From positions 439,379-503,378 of the forward strand of contig NZ_JBGFSJ010000003.1 of NCBI RefSeq assembly GCF_041365695.1: a stretch of 64,000 nt of DNA, given 5' to 3'. The stretch comes from Rhodosalinus sp041365695 (lineage in GTDB: Bacteria; Pseudomonadota; Alphaproteobacteria; Rhodobacterales; Rhodobacteraceae). The position numbers were made by a program, and so were the translations under genes. The notes beneath the pieces were generated by a model. The model searched no databases. It worked only from the letters and a program-made list of their open reading frames with translations, and was not told the DNA's origin. Below are positions 33,399 to 42,016 of this stretch, piece by piece (the stretch's first letter is position 1; the number at the start of each line of letters is the position of its first letter).

Positions 33399-34499
33399 AT
33401 GAGCGAACGCGAGCATCATCGGCGCGGGGGCGCTTCCTCCACGGTCATCAGCGTGGACGCCATGGGCGGCGACCGCGGGCCGGCGGCGGTTGTCGCGGGC
33501 CTTGCAAGGTCGGCCACCAAGAACCCGGACATCCGGTTCATCCTGCACGGCCCGAAGGACGAGCTCGAGCGGCTCGTCGCCAAGCGCCGGCTCTCCGACA
33601 TCTGCGAGATCCGCGACGCCCGAGGGGTCGTGCGGATGCAGGACAAACCGAGCCAGGTGATGCGCCAGGGCAAGGGCACGTCGATGTGGTCGACCATAGA
33701 GGCCGTCCGGGACGGAGAGGCCTCCGTGGCGGTGAGCTGCGGCAACACCGGGGCGCTCATGGCGCTTTCGATGGTGCGGCTGCGCAAGATCGAGGGCGTC
33801 AACCGGCCCGCCATCGCGGTGCTCTGGCCCTCGCGGAACCCGCAGGGCTTCAACGTGATGCTGGACGTGGGCGCGGATGTCCGCGCCGATGCCCGCGATC
33901 TGCTGCAATACGCGTTGATGGGATCGTCCTACGCGCGCAACGGGCTCGGGATCGCGCACCCGCGGGTCGGGCTGCTGAACGTGGGCACAGAAGAGCACAA
34001 GGGTCGCTCCGAGCTCCGGGAAGCGCATGAACTCATCGCCGCCAACGCGCAAGCGGCCAGTTTCGAGTTCGTTGGCTTCGTGGAGGGCGGTGACATTCCC
34101 GGCAAGCGCGCGGACGTGATCGTGACGGACGGGTTCACCGGCAACGTCGCGATCAAGACCGGCGAAGGCACCGCGCACCTCATCGGCGACCTGCTGCGCG
34201 AAGCGTTCCGATTTTCGCCGCTGTCGCGCATCGCGTCGGTTCTGGCCTACACGTCGCTTCGGCGGCTGCAGAAGAGGATCGATCCACGCCGCGTCAACGG
34301 CGGGGTGTTTCTGGGGTTGAACAGCACGGTGGTGAAATCGCACGGTTCGGCCGACGCGACCGGCGTGTCGGCGGCGGTGAAGCTGGCCTTCCAGCTGGCG
34401 CAATCGGGCTTCTCGGACCGGCTCGCGGCGCGGGTGGCCTCGGCCAGCCCGACCGCGCCGGCCCAGCCCGCGCAGGACAGGAACGGAACACACGGATGA
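33399..34499 (+). CDS. plsX: Phosphate acyltransferase PlsX
   Basis: Converts acyl-ACP to acyl-phosphate, the donor for PlsY in phospholipid synthesis. The 366-aa peripheral membrane enzyme shows 'VISVDAMGGDRGPAAVVAGLA' near the start, 'VSCGNTGALMALSMVRLRKIEGVNRPAIA' and 'DVIVTDGFTGNVAIKTGEGTAHLI'. The first 14 residues are extra compared with many homologues; an internal start is possible. Its stop overlaps the fabH start by 4 nt. Confidence 0.97.
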   Translation: MSEREHHRRGGASSTVISVDAMGGDRGPAAVVAGLARSATKNPDIRFILHGPKDELERLVAKRRLSDICEIRDARGVVRMQDKPSQVMRQGKGTSMWSTIEAVRDGEASVAVSCGNTGALMALSMVRLRKIEGVNRPAIAVLWPSRNPQGFNVMLDVGADVRADARDLLQYALMGSSYARNGLGIAHPRVGLLNVGTEEHKGRSELREAHELIAANAQAASFEFVGFVEGGDIPGKRADVIVTDGFTGNVAIKTGEGTAHLIGDLLREAFRFSPLSRIASVLAYTSLRRLQKRIDPRRVNGGVFLGLNSTVVKSHGSADATGVSAAVKLAFQLAQSGFSDRLAARVASASPTAPAQPAQDRNGTHG

Positions 34500-35467
34500 C
34501 GACACGCGCGATCGTCAGGGGCGTCGGGCACTACCTGCCCGAACGGGTGGTCGAGAATGCCTGGTTCGAGAGCTTTCTCGACACGAGCGACGAGTGGATA
34601 CGCTCCCGCTCGGGGATCGAGCGCCGGCATTTCGCGGCCGAGGGGCAGACCACCTCCGAGCTTGCCGCCCGCGCCGCGCGCGCCGCGCTCGAGGATGCGG
34701 GCCTTGCCGCCTCCGAGATCGACGCGATCATCGTCGCCACCTCGACGGCGGACTTCACCTTCCCCTCCGCCGCCACGATGGTGCAGGCCGAACTCGGCAT
34801 GACGACGGGCTTCGCCTTCGACGTGCAGGCCGTCTGCGCGGGGTTCGTGTTCGCGCTTGCGAACGCCAACGCGCTCATCGTCTCGGGGCAGGCCCGGCGC
34901 ATCCTCGTGATCGGGGCCGAGACCTTCTCGCGGCTCATGGACTGGGAAGACCGGTCGACATGCGTGCTTTTCGGAGACGGGGCGGGCGCGCTCGTGCTCG
35001 AGGCGGCGGAAGGCACGGGCCAGCCGGAAGACCGCGGGATCCTCGCATCCGACCTGCATTCCGACGGACGTTTCCGCGAGATCCTGCACGTCGATGGCGG
35101 CGTCTCCACCGGTCGGACGGGGCATCTGCGCATGCTCGGCAAGGAGGTCTTTCGCCACGCGATCGAAAAGCTGGCCGACACCGCGCACCGGGCAATGGAC
35201 AAGGCGGGCGTGAACTCTTCGGACGTGGACTGGGTGGTGCCGCACCAGGCCAACATCCGCATCATCCAGGGCACCGCCAAGAAGATGCAGCTGCCGATGG
35301 ACAACGTGGTCGTCACCGTCCAGGACCACGGCAATACCTCGGCCGCGTCGATCCCCCTCGCCCTCTCCGTGGGCCGCGAGCGGGGCCAGATCCGCGAGGG
35401 CGATCTCGTCATCACCGAGGCGATCGGAGGCGGCCTTGCATGGGGTGCCGTGGTGCTGCGCTGGTAG
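34496..35467 (+). CDS. fabH: Beta-ketoacyl-ACP synthase III
   Basis: Condenses acetyl-CoA with malonyl-ACP to start fatty acid chains. In the 323-aa thiolase-fold enzyme the catalytic triad is visible: Cys114 in 'DVQAVCAGFVFAL', His250 in 'VVPHQANIRI' and Asn280 in 'DHGNTSAAS'. The C-terminal 'GGGLAWGAVVLRW' is canonical. ATG overlaps the plsX stop (ATGA), so the two are coupled. Confidence 0.98.
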   Translation: MTTRAIVRGVGHYLPERVVENAWFESFLDTSDEWIRSRSGIERRHFAAEGQTTSELAARAARAALEDAGLAASEIDAIIVATSTADFTFPSAATMVQAELGMTTGFAFDVQAVCAGFVFALANANALIVSGQARRILVIGAETFSRLMDWEDRSTCVLFGDGAGALVLEAAEGTGQPEDRGILASDLHSDGRFREILHVDGGVSTGRTGHLRMLGKEVFRHAIEKLADTAHRAMDKAGVNSSDVDWVVPHQANIRIIQGTAKKMQLPMDNVVVTVQDHGNTSAASIPLALSVGRERGQIREGDLVITEAIGGGLAWGAVVLRW

Positions 35468-35510
35468 GCGGATGACTGCCGCTTCTGCACTGCCGCACAA
35501 GCTGTTGATA

Positions 35511-35539
35511 TTGACTCGGAAATTTTCCTGCCCCTAAGG
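35511..35539 (+). promoter_or_regulatory. Candidate ihfA promoter
   Basis: TTGACT (35511-35516), 17-nt spacer, CTAAGG (35534-35539), located in the 100-nt AT-richer gap after fabH. GGAGGG at 35556-35561 gives ihfA a strong ribosome site. ihfA may thus be expressed apart from plsX-fabH. Confidence 0.5.
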
Positions 35540-35567
35540 TCAATCCGTTAACGATTGGAGGGACGGC

Positions 35568-35870
35568 ATGAGCCAGCGCACACTCACCCGAATGGATCTG
35601 AGCGAAGCCGTCTTCCGCGAGGTGGGGTTGTCGCGCAACGAATCGGCCCAGCTCGTCGAAAGCGTGCTCGATCACATGTCCGACGCGCTCGTGCGGGGTG
35701 AGCAGGTGAAGATCTCTTCCTTCGGAACCTTCTCGGTGCGCGACAAGGCCGCCCGGGTCGGCCGGAACCCCAAGACCGGCGAGGAGGTGCCGATCCTGCC
35801 GCGGCGGGTACTGACCTTCCGGCCCTCGCACCTTATGAAGGATCGCGTGGCGGCCGGAAACCGCCGCTGA
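35568..35870 (+). CDS. ihfA: Integration host factor subunit alpha
   Basis: DNA-bending HU/IHF family protein, 100 aa, half of the IHF heterodimer. 'TLTRMDLSEAVFREVGLSRNES' and the arm 'GRNPKTGEEVPILPRRVLTFRPS' show the IHF-alpha pattern, with the arm proline in the conserved RNPKTG loop. Positioned after fabH and 11 nt before a MerR gene, as usual in Rhodobacterales. Confidence 0.97.
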   Translation: MSQRTLTRMDLSEAVFREVGLSRNESAQLVESVLDHMSDALVRGEQVKISSFGTFSVRDKAARVGRNPKTGEEVPILPRRVLTFRPSHLMKDRVAAGNRR

Positions 35871-35881
35871 GGACGCCCCCG

Positions 35882-36766
35882 ATGGCCACCAAATCGCCCG
35901 ACGCGTTCCGCACGATCAGCGAGGTGGCCGAGTGGCTGGAAACGCCGGCCCACGTGCTGCGGTTCTGGGAAAGCAAGTTCTCGCAGGTGAAGCCGGTGAA
36001 ACGTGCCGGCGGGCGGCGCTATTACCGCCCGTCCGACATGGCGCTGATCGGCGGCATCAAGACCCTGCTGCACGACGAGGGCATGACCATCAAGGGCGTT
36101 CAGAAGCTCTTGCGCGAGCAGGGCGTAAAGCACGTGACGAGCTTTTCCCCGCCGCTGGCCGGCGAGGCGCCCGAGCGGGAGCCGGAAGAGGTGCATGTCC
36201 TGCCGTTCCAGCCCCGGCGGGCGGGCCGCACGCGCGGCCCGGTGGAGGACGCCGAGGAATTGCCGCTCTTCCCGCCGGAGGAGGAAACCGCGAGGGCGTC
36301 CCCGGCGACCGACGCGGCAGACGACGTGCCCGCCCGGGCGCGCAAGGCGGAAGAGACGGCGCCCGCGGCCGTGGCGGAGGAAGAGGAGGCCTCCGCCGCG
36401 GCCGCGCCGCAGGGCGCCACGCCGCCGCCCGGCGACACGACGCACCCGCCCCTTGCGCCGCCGCCGCGCGACAGCGGCGTTCCGTCCTTCCTGCGCCCGC
36501 GCGCCACGGCCACCGGGACCGATGCACCGGCGGCGCGCGACGCGCCTTTCGCGAACGGGCCCGGAACAGCCGACGCGTCACCGGCGATACGGGCCGTAAC
36601 CACGCCACCCGACCCGGCGGACGACGCGCTTCCCGCCGAAGCGGGCCTCCTGTCCCGCCTCGCCAAGATTCATTGGCTGCCCGGCACGCAAACCGAGGCC
36701 GCGGCCGCGATCGCGTCCGAGTTGCGAACTCTCGCCGAGCGCCGCGCCGATGCGGCCCGGCCCTGA
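35882..36766 (+). CDS. MerR family regulator with long low-complexity tail
   Basis: A 294-aa protein. Residues 5-75 are a MerR winged-helix DNA-binding domain ('FRTISEVAEWLETPAHVLRFWESKF', 'RRYYRPSDMALIGGIKTLLHDEGMTIKGVQKLL'). The remainder is Ala/Pro/Glu-rich and probably disordered ('EEEEASAAAAPQGATPPPGD'), ending with a short conserved-looking helix ('LLSRLAKIHWLPGTQ'). No metal-binding cysteines are present. This gene follows ihfA in many Rhodobacterales; its targets are unknown. Probably co-transcribed with ihfA (11-nt gap). Confidence 0.92.
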   Translation: MATKSPDAFRTISEVAEWLETPAHVLRFWESKFSQVKPVKRAGGRRYYRPSDMALIGGIKTLLHDEGMTIKGVQKLLREQGVKHVTSFSPPLAGEAPEREPEEVHVLPFQPRRAGRTRGPVEDAEELPLFPPEEETARASPATDAADDVPARARKAEETAPAAVAEEEEASAAAAPQGATPPPGDTTHPPLAPPPRDSGVPSFLRPRATATGTDAPAARDAPFANGPGTADASPAIRAVTTPPDPADDALPAEAGLLSRLAKIHWLPGTQTEAAAAIASELRTLAERRADAARP

Positions 36767-36837
36767 TCCCGGGATCGCGACTCCGTGGCAATTCACCCTT
36801 GCTCTCGCGCAGGAAACAGGTATGAAACCGCCCTGTT

Positions 36838-36914
36838 CGGGCTATGGCGCAGTCTGGTAGCGCGTCCGTCTGGGGGACGGAAGGTCGCAGGTTCAAGTCC
36901 TGCTAGCCCGACCA
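36838..36914 (+). tRNA. tRNA-Pro(GGG)
   Basis: 77 nt with encoded CCA. Acceptor CGGGCTA pairs with TAGCCCG, discriminator A. Anticodon stem TCCGT/ACGGA encloses CTGGGGG, giving GGG. T arm has GGTTCAAGTCC. Confidence 0.95.
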
Positions 36915-36963
36915 ATTTCCCCCTTTGCAACCGGAAAACCGGTTCGATCCAGGAAGGGTCCGC

Positions 36964-38040
36964 ATGACCGGCGTGATGCCCTGCCAGGCCATTCGCGCGA
37001 TGATCGCCGAGGGTGCGATCGCCACGGACCGGCCCATCACCGACACGCAGGTCCAGCCGGCGAGCCTCGATCTGAGGCTGGGGCGGCGGGCATGGCGCGT
37101 GCGCGCCTCCTTCCTCGCCGGTGCCGGGCGACCGGTGGCCGCGCGGCTCGATCGCTTCACCATGCACGAGATCGACCTGTCGGCGGGCGCCGTGCTCGAG
37201 AAGGGCTGCGTCTATGTCGCCGAGATCGAGGAACGGCTCGCCCTGCCCCCGGGCGTCAGCGCCGTCGCGAACGCGAAAAGCTCTACCGGGCGGCTCGACC
37301 TTCTCACCCGTGCGATCACCGACGGCGGCACCGAGTTCGACCGCATTCCCGACGGCTACGCCGGCCCGCTTTACGCCGAGATCTGCCCACGCTCCTTCTC
37401 GGTGCTGGTGCGGCCCGGCATGACGCTGAACCAGATCCGGTTCCGCGAAGGCCATGCCGTGCTCGACGACACGGCGCTGCGCGCGCTTCACGCCGAAAGC
37501 CCGCTGGTGACGGGCGAGGCGGTCATCTCCGAGGGGCTCGGCTTCTCGGTGGATCTGCGGCCCGCGCAGGGCACGCTCGCGGGCTGGCGCGCCAAACCGC
37601 ACACCGGGCTCATCGACCTCGACCGGATCGGCCACTACGCCCCCGCCGACTACTGGGAGGAGGTGCACGCCGAGGACGGGCAGATCGTCCTCGATCCCGG
37701 CGCCTTCTATATCCTGGTGAGCCGCGAGGCGGTGCATATCCCGCCCGGCTACGCCGCTGAGATGGCGCCCTATCTCGCCATGGTGGGTGAGTTCAGGGTG
37801 CATTACGCGGGTTTCTTCGACCCGGGCTTCGGTCACGATGCGGCGGGCGGCGCGGGCGCGCGCGGCGTGCTGGAGGTGCGCTGCCACGAGGCGCCCTTCG
37901 CGCTGGAGCATGGCCAGGTGGTCGGGCGGCTCGTCTACGAGCGCATGGCCGAGCCGCCGGACCGGCTTTACGGCGCGGGCATCGCGTCGAACTACCAGGG
38001 CCAGGGCCTCAAGCTGTCCAAGCACTTCCGGGCCGCCTGA
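36964..38040 (+). CDS. dcd: 2'-deoxycytidine 5'-triphosphate deaminase, two-domain form
   Basis: Makes dUTP from dCTP for thymidylate synthesis. The 358-aa protein is about twice normal Dcd length: an N-terminal dUTPase/Dcd fold (to about residue 175) with 'TQVQPASLDLRLGRRAWRVR', 'NAKSSTGRLDLLTRAITDGG' and 'GPLYAEICPRSFSVLVRPGMTLNQIR', then a second degenerate copy with 'GAFYILVSREAVHIPPGYAAEM' and 'VVGRLVYERMAE'. This duplicated architecture is known in alphaproteobacteria. ATG 36964 sits 50 nt after tRNA-Pro. Confidence 0.92.
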   Translation: MTGVMPCQAIRAMIAEGAIATDRPITDTQVQPASLDLRLGRRAWRVRASFLAGAGRPVAARLDRFTMHEIDLSAGAVLEKGCVYVAEIEERLALPPGVSAVANAKSSTGRLDLLTRAITDGGTEFDRIPDGYAGPLYAEICPRSFSVLVRPGMTLNQIRFREGHAVLDDTALRALHAESPLVTGEAVISEGLGFSVDLRPAQGTLAGWRAKPHTGLIDLDRIGHYAPADYWEEVHAEDGQIVLDPGAFYILVSREAVHIPPGYAAEMAPYLAMVGEFRVHYAGFFDPGFGHDAAGGAGARGVLEVRCHEAPFALEHGQVVGRLVYERMAEPPDRLYGAGIASNYQGQGLKLSKHFRAA

Positions 38041-38061
38041 CGGGCGCCCGCGGCAGCCTCC

Positions 38062-38277
38062 TCAGAAACGGCCGATACGCCGCGCGAGGCGCATGGAGCG
38101 CTTGAGATGACCTGCGCGCTTCCGGTCCGACCGTGGCGCCGGACGCTGCGCGCGGCTGTCCTCGGACCCGCGTCCGGAGCCTTTCGACATCTTGTCGATT
38201 CCGGCGTCGAGCCCCTTGTTGACGGCCTTGCGCATGACCATGCGCACCAGCATGCTGAAGAGCCGGTCAGGGTTCAT
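38062..38277 (-). CDS. Small basic protein, function unknown
   Basis: A 71-aa strongly basic protein. The N-terminal half is an amphipathic or hydrophobic helix ('NPDRLFSMLVRMVMRKAVNKGLDAGID') and the rest is Arg/Lys/Ser-rich. Short proteins of this pattern occur in Rhodobacteraceae. It is convergent with dcd (22-nt gap). I do not recognise a function. Confidence 0.65.
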   Translation of the reverse strand: MNPDRLFSMLVRMVMRKAVNKGLDAGIDKMSKGSGRGSEDSRAQRPAPRSDRKRAGHLKRSMRLARRIGRF

Positions 38278-38374
38278 CGCTGCCTCCCGAGTTTCCTGAG
38301 ATTTGCCTTTGCCTCCGATCTAGCCCGCAATCTTGCCGTTTTCAGGGCTTCCCGGCCGAAACGCGCCGGTCTGG

Positions 38375-39046
38375 CTATTCCTCGAACATCTCGCCCTGGC
38401 CGGGATCGCTCGCATCGTCCTCCTCCTCGGCCTCCGCCTCGCCCGCGCCCGGCAGCGGGCGGCTGTCCAGAAGGCCCGCGGCGCGCAGTTCCGCAAGCCC
38501 CGGCAGATCGCGCGCGGATTCGAGGCCGAAATGGTCGAGAAACGTCTCGGTCACCACGAAGGTCACCGGGCGCCCGGGGCTCATCCGTCGCCGGCCGAAA
38601 CGGATCCACTCGAGCTCGAGCAGCTGGTCCACCGTCCCGCGCGAGACCGAGACGCCGCGGATTTCCTCGATCTCGGCCCGGGTGACGGGCTGGTGATAGG
38701 CGATGATCGCGAGCGTCTCGATAGCCGCGCGCGAAAGCTTGCGGGTCTCGACCGTCTCGGTCTGCATCAGGAAGCCCAGATCGGGCGCGGTGCGAAAGGC
38801 CCACGCGTCGCCCACCCGCACTAGGCGAACGCCCCGCCCCTCGTAGCGCCGGCGCAGGTGCTGAAGCGCCTCGGCCGGGTCGGAGCCCTTGGGCATGCGC
38901 TCGGCCAGATCGCGCGCCGAGACGGGCTCGGCCGAGGCGAAGAGCATCGCCTCGACCATGCGTTCCTGCTCGCCCATGGGCGGCGCATCGAAGAGGACGG
39001 GCTCCTCCTCGCCGTCGCCGTCTGCCGCGCGCGTGTCGTCACTCAT
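38375..39046 (-). CDS. scpB: Segregation and condensation protein B
   Basis: A 223-aa winged-helix subunit of the SMC-ScpAB condensin. 'MVEAMLFASAEPVSARDLAERMP', 'LSRAAIETLAIIAYHQPVTRAEIEEIRGV' and 'GTVDQLLELEWIRFGRRRMSPGRPVTFVVTETFLDHFGL' are characteristic. The acidic tail ('EAEEEDDASD') is variable. Start overlaps scpA by 8 nt (39039-39046). Confidence 0.97.
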   Translation of the reverse strand: MSDDTRAADGDGEEEPVLFDAPPMGEQERMVEAMLFASAEPVSARDLAERMPKGSDPAEALQHLRRRYEGRGVRLVRVGDAWAFRTAPDLGFLMQTETVETRKLSRAAIETLAIIAYHQPVTRAEIEEIRGVSVSRGTVDQLLELEWIRFGRRRMSPGRPVTFVVTETFLDHFGLESARDLPGLAELRAAGLLDSRPLPGAGEAEAEEEDDASDPGQGEMFEE

Positions 39047-39830
39047 CGCGCGCGGCCCTCCGGCGAAGCTGAATGGGCGCGAAGGCTTCCGATTGACGCA
39101 GCTCGATGCGCCCCTCCCGGGCCAGTTCCAGCGTCGCGGCGAAGGTCGCCGCCGTGGCGGAGCGGCGCCGCCCCGGATCCTCGCGCCAGCCCTCCGGCAG
39201 GTAGGCGGAAATGTCGGTCCAGGTCCCGGCGAACCCGATCATCCCGCGCAGCCGGTCGAGCGCCTCTTCCATGGTGTAGACCGCCTCGCGGTCGAAGGCG
39301 TAGGGGCGGAACTCCTCGCGGGTGCGGATGCGGGCATAGGCCTGCATGAGATCGAGCAGCGTCGCGGTGTAGCGCACGCGCCGGACCCGCTCCACCTCTT
39401 CGGGCAGGCCGCGCGCGAACACGTCGCGGCCCAGCCTGTCGCGGCCCATGAGCCGCGCCGCGACCTCGCGCATGGCCTGCAGCCGTTCGAGCTGGAACGC
39501 CAGATGCGCCGCCATCTCCTCGCCCGAGGGGCCTTCTTCCGCTGGGTCGGGCGGAAGCAGGAGGCGCGATTTGAGAAAGGCGAGCCAGGCCGCCATCACG
39601 AGGTAGTCGGCGGCGAGTTCGATGCGCAGCGCGCGCGCCTCCTCGACGAAGGCAAGGTACTGCTGCGCAAGCTCCAGCACGGAAATCCGGCGCAGGTCCA
39701 CCTTCTGACCGCGCGCCAGCGACAGCAGCACGTCGAGCGGCCCCTCGTAGCCCTCGACATCCACGATCAGCGCCTCGGCGGCAAGCCGCGCCTCGACGCC
39801 CCCCTCCTCGTGACCGCTGCCTTCATCCAT
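39039..39830 (-). CDS. scpA: Segregation and condensation protein A
   Basis: Kleisin of the SMC complex, 263 aa. 'VEGYEGPLDVLLSLARGQKVDLRRISVLELAQQYLAFV' is the N-terminal SMC-neck block and the C-terminal winged helix contains 'AATFAATLELAREGRIELRQSEAFAPI'. Met at 39830 is preferred over 39884, which would extend far into nagZ. Its start overlaps the nagZ end by 8 nt. Confidence 0.97.
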   Translation of the reverse strand: MDEGSGHEEGGVEARLAAEALIVDVEGYEGPLDVLLSLARGQKVDLRRISVLELAQQYLAFVEEARALRIELAADYLVMAAWLAFLKSRLLLPPDPAEEGPSGEEMAAHLAFQLERLQAMREVAARLMGRDRLGRDVFARGLPEEVERVRRVRYTATLLDLMQAYARIRTREEFRPYAFDREAVYTMEEALDRLRGMIGFAGTWTDISAYLPEGWREDPGRRRSATAATFAATLELAREGRIELRQSEAFAPIQLRRRAARDE

Positions 39831-40842
39831 CGCCGAACCCTCCGGGCACGGCTCCGAGCTTCGCCTCGAGCGCCCGAATGTCAACCGGCGCGTCGGCGGC
39901 CCGGCGCAGCGCGAGCGCCCTGGCGCCGCGCGCGCGGGCGGCCTCGCCCATCGTGCCCGCGGCCTCGGCCACCGCCTCCATCTCGCGCAGCGCGCCGTTG
40001 CAATGCAGGACCACGTCGCACCCGGCCGCGATCGCGTCCGCCGCGCGGCGGGCGACCGACCCCTCGAGCGCCTGCATCGAGATGTCGTCCGTCATCAGAA
40101 GCCCGCCGAATCCGATCTCCTCGCGGATGAGACGGATCACCGCGGGCGAGGTCGTGGCGGGACGCTCGTCGAGATCGGCGAAGACCACATGCGCCGTCAT
40201 GCCGAGCGGCAGATCGGCAAGCGCGGCGAAGGGCGCGAAATCCGTTTCGCGCAGCGTGCAGGCAGGTTCTTGCACCCGGGGCAGCGCGAGGTGGCTGTCG
40301 GCCTCTGCGCGGCCATGACCGGGGATGTGCTTCAAAACCGGCAGCACCCCGCCAGCGAAGAGCCCCTCGGCCACTGCGCGGGCATTCGCGGCGACCTCCT
40401 GCGCCGTCGTGCCGTGACAGCGATCCCGCAGGAACGGATGGGTCCGGGGCGTGGCGATGTCGGCAAGCGGCGCGCAGTTCACGTCGATGCCGAGCGACTG
40501 CAACTCGGCCGCGATCACACGGTACCGCAGCCGCATCATGTCGGCCGCCCTGCCGCCCGCGGCACGCACCGCGTCGAGCGGCGGCGGCAGGCGGCGGCCC
40601 ACACCCCGGGGCAGCCGCGACACGCGCCCGCCCTCTTCGTCGATGAGGATCGGCGCCGCGCGGCCCACGGCATCGCGCAAGGCCGCGGTAAGGCCGCGGA
40701 TCTGCTCCGGGCTTTCGCAGTTGCGCGCGAACAGGATGAATCCGAACGGGTCGGCCTCTCTGAAGAAGCGCGCCTCGGCCGGCGCAAGGTGCGGCCCCGC
40801 GCAGCCGAAGATCGCCGCGCCGCGGCCGACCGGTGGGGTCAC
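39823..40842 (-). CDS. nagZ: Beta-N-acetylhexosaminidase (GH3, NagZ)
   Basis: Cytoplasmic glycoside hydrolase that removes GlcNAc from anhydro-muropeptides in wall recycling. The 339-aa barrel has 'GFILFARNCESPEQIRGLTAALRDA', the catalytic loop 'VLKHIPGHGRAEADSHLALP' and nucleophile segment 'LLMTDDISMQAL'. Start is GTG 40842, overlapping the upstream SPOR gene stop as GTGA. It is the centre of a SPOR-nagZ-scpA-scpB overlap chain, so all four should be one transcript. Confidence 0.96.
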   Translation of the reverse strand: MTPPVGRGAAIFGCAGPHLAPAEARFFREADPFGFILFARNCESPEQIRGLTAALRDAVGRAAPILIDEEGGRVSRLPRGVGRRLPPPLDAVRAAGGRAADMMRLRYRVIAAELQSLGIDVNCAPLADIATPRTHPFLRDRCHGTTAQEVAANARAVAEGLFAGGVLPVLKHIPGHGRAEADSHLALPRVQEPACTLRETDFAPFAALADLPLGMTAHVVFADLDERPATTSPAVIRLIREEIGFGGLLMTDDISMQALEGSVARRAADAIAAGCDVVLHCNGALREMEAVAEAAGTMGEAARARGARALALRRAADAPVDIRALEAKLGAVPGGFGDG

Positions 40843-41939
40843 CGGGTGACCACGGGGATGCAATCGGCGTTCGCGGCCATCAGCGCCGCGCAGAACCGCC
40901 GCGCGTCGGCAAGATCCTCGAAGCCCATCGCGCGGAGGCGATAGAAGATCCGCCCACCGCTTTCGGCGCGTTGCACGACCCGGGTCTTGCCGGCGAGATA
41001 GGCCTCGAACCGCCCGGCGATCCGGCCCCATTCGGCGCGAGCCACCTCGGCGCTCTCGAACGCGCCGAGCTGCACGAGGCGCGTGCCCACGGGCAGCTCC
41101 GCGGGATCGGCCTCCGGCACCTCGGCGCGCGCGGGGGCGACCCGGCCGGCGCCGGATAGTGCCGCGAGATCGAGGTTTTCAGGCCGCAGGCGCGGGCGCA
41201 CCGACCGCGCCGGAACGCCCGGAAGCGCCTCGACCTGCGCGCCGGTCTCGTCCTGCGCCTCGGCGGCCGGGGCCGTGCCGGGCGCATCGGCCACGACGGC
41301 GGCCACCACCGCATCCACCGCGGCGCTCACCGCCTCGTCGCGCGAGGGCGCCGGCGTGTCCACGCGTAGCGCGGCCGGAACCGCTGTGACGCGCGCAAGC
41401 TCCCGCTTGGTTCCGAACGGAAGATCCGGCCTGTCCTCGGCGTCCAACCGGGTCGCAAGATCGCGCAGCGCCGCGCTTGGCGCGCCCATGCCTGCCGCGA
41501 ATCCCGGTCGCAAGTCGTCGGCGGGCTCCGGCGCCGACGCGGCGGCGAGGGCGCCGAGGGCGAGGTCGTCCTCGGCCAGCGCGACGGGCGTCGGCGCGAG
41601 GCGCAGTTCCTCGGGCGGCGGTTCGGCCGTGCCGCTCGCGGCGACGGCGTTGACGGACAACCCCTGATGGGCCGCGGCCTGGCCGCCGGGCTCGGCGGGC
41701 GAGACGCGCATCGGCCCCTCGGCGGCGCGCACCACCGGCACGCCGCTCACGTCGCGCATCACGAGTTTCGTGCCCCAGACGCCCGCACCGCCCAGAAGGG
41801 TCAGCGACACCAGCGCCGCCACGACCTGCGCGGCCCCGCCGATCCTGGGCGCCGCCTCCGGCGCGAGGGCATCGTTTTCGGAGGAGGACTCACCAAGGGC
41901 GGGCGACGAGGCGCCCGCGTGCATCTGCTGATAGCTCAT
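40839..41939 (-). CDS. SPOR domain membrane protein
   Basis: A 366-aa inner-membrane protein: N-terminal cytoplasmic tail, one membrane segment about residues 36-55 ('QVVAALVSLTLLGGAGVWGTKLV'), a long Ala/Pro/Glu-rich periplasmic linker, and a C-terminal SPOR domain ('VGTRLVQLGAFESAEVARAEWGRI', 'RVVQRAESGGRIFYRLRAMGFEDLADARRFCAAL'). SPOR domains bind denuded septal peptidoglycan, so a division role is likely. Precedes nagZ, linking it to wall turnover. Confidence 0.93.
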   Translation of the reverse strand: MSYQQMHAGASSPALGESSSENDALAPEAAPRIGGAAQVVAALVSLTLLGGAGVWGTKLVMRDVSGVPVVRAAEGPMRVSPAEPGGQAAAHQGLSVNAVAASGTAEPPPEELRLAPTPVALAEDDLALGALAAASAPEPADDLRPGFAAGMGAPSAALRDLATRLDAEDRPDLPFGTKRELARVTAVPAALRVDTPAPSRDEAVSAAVDAVVAAVVADAPGTAPAAEAQDETGAQVEALPGVPARSVRPRLRPENLDLAALSGAGRVAPARAEVPEADPAELPVGTRLVQLGAFESAEVARAEWGRIAGRFEAYLAGKTRVVQRAESGGRIFYRLRAMGFEDLADARRFCAALMAANADCIPVVTR

Positions 41940-42016
41940 GTCTGCCTCGCTTGCCCGACGATGCGTGCCGCCGGGTTCTGTTCGTTCCGCCTCTGCCCGG
42001 GCGGCCGCGCGGCTTT

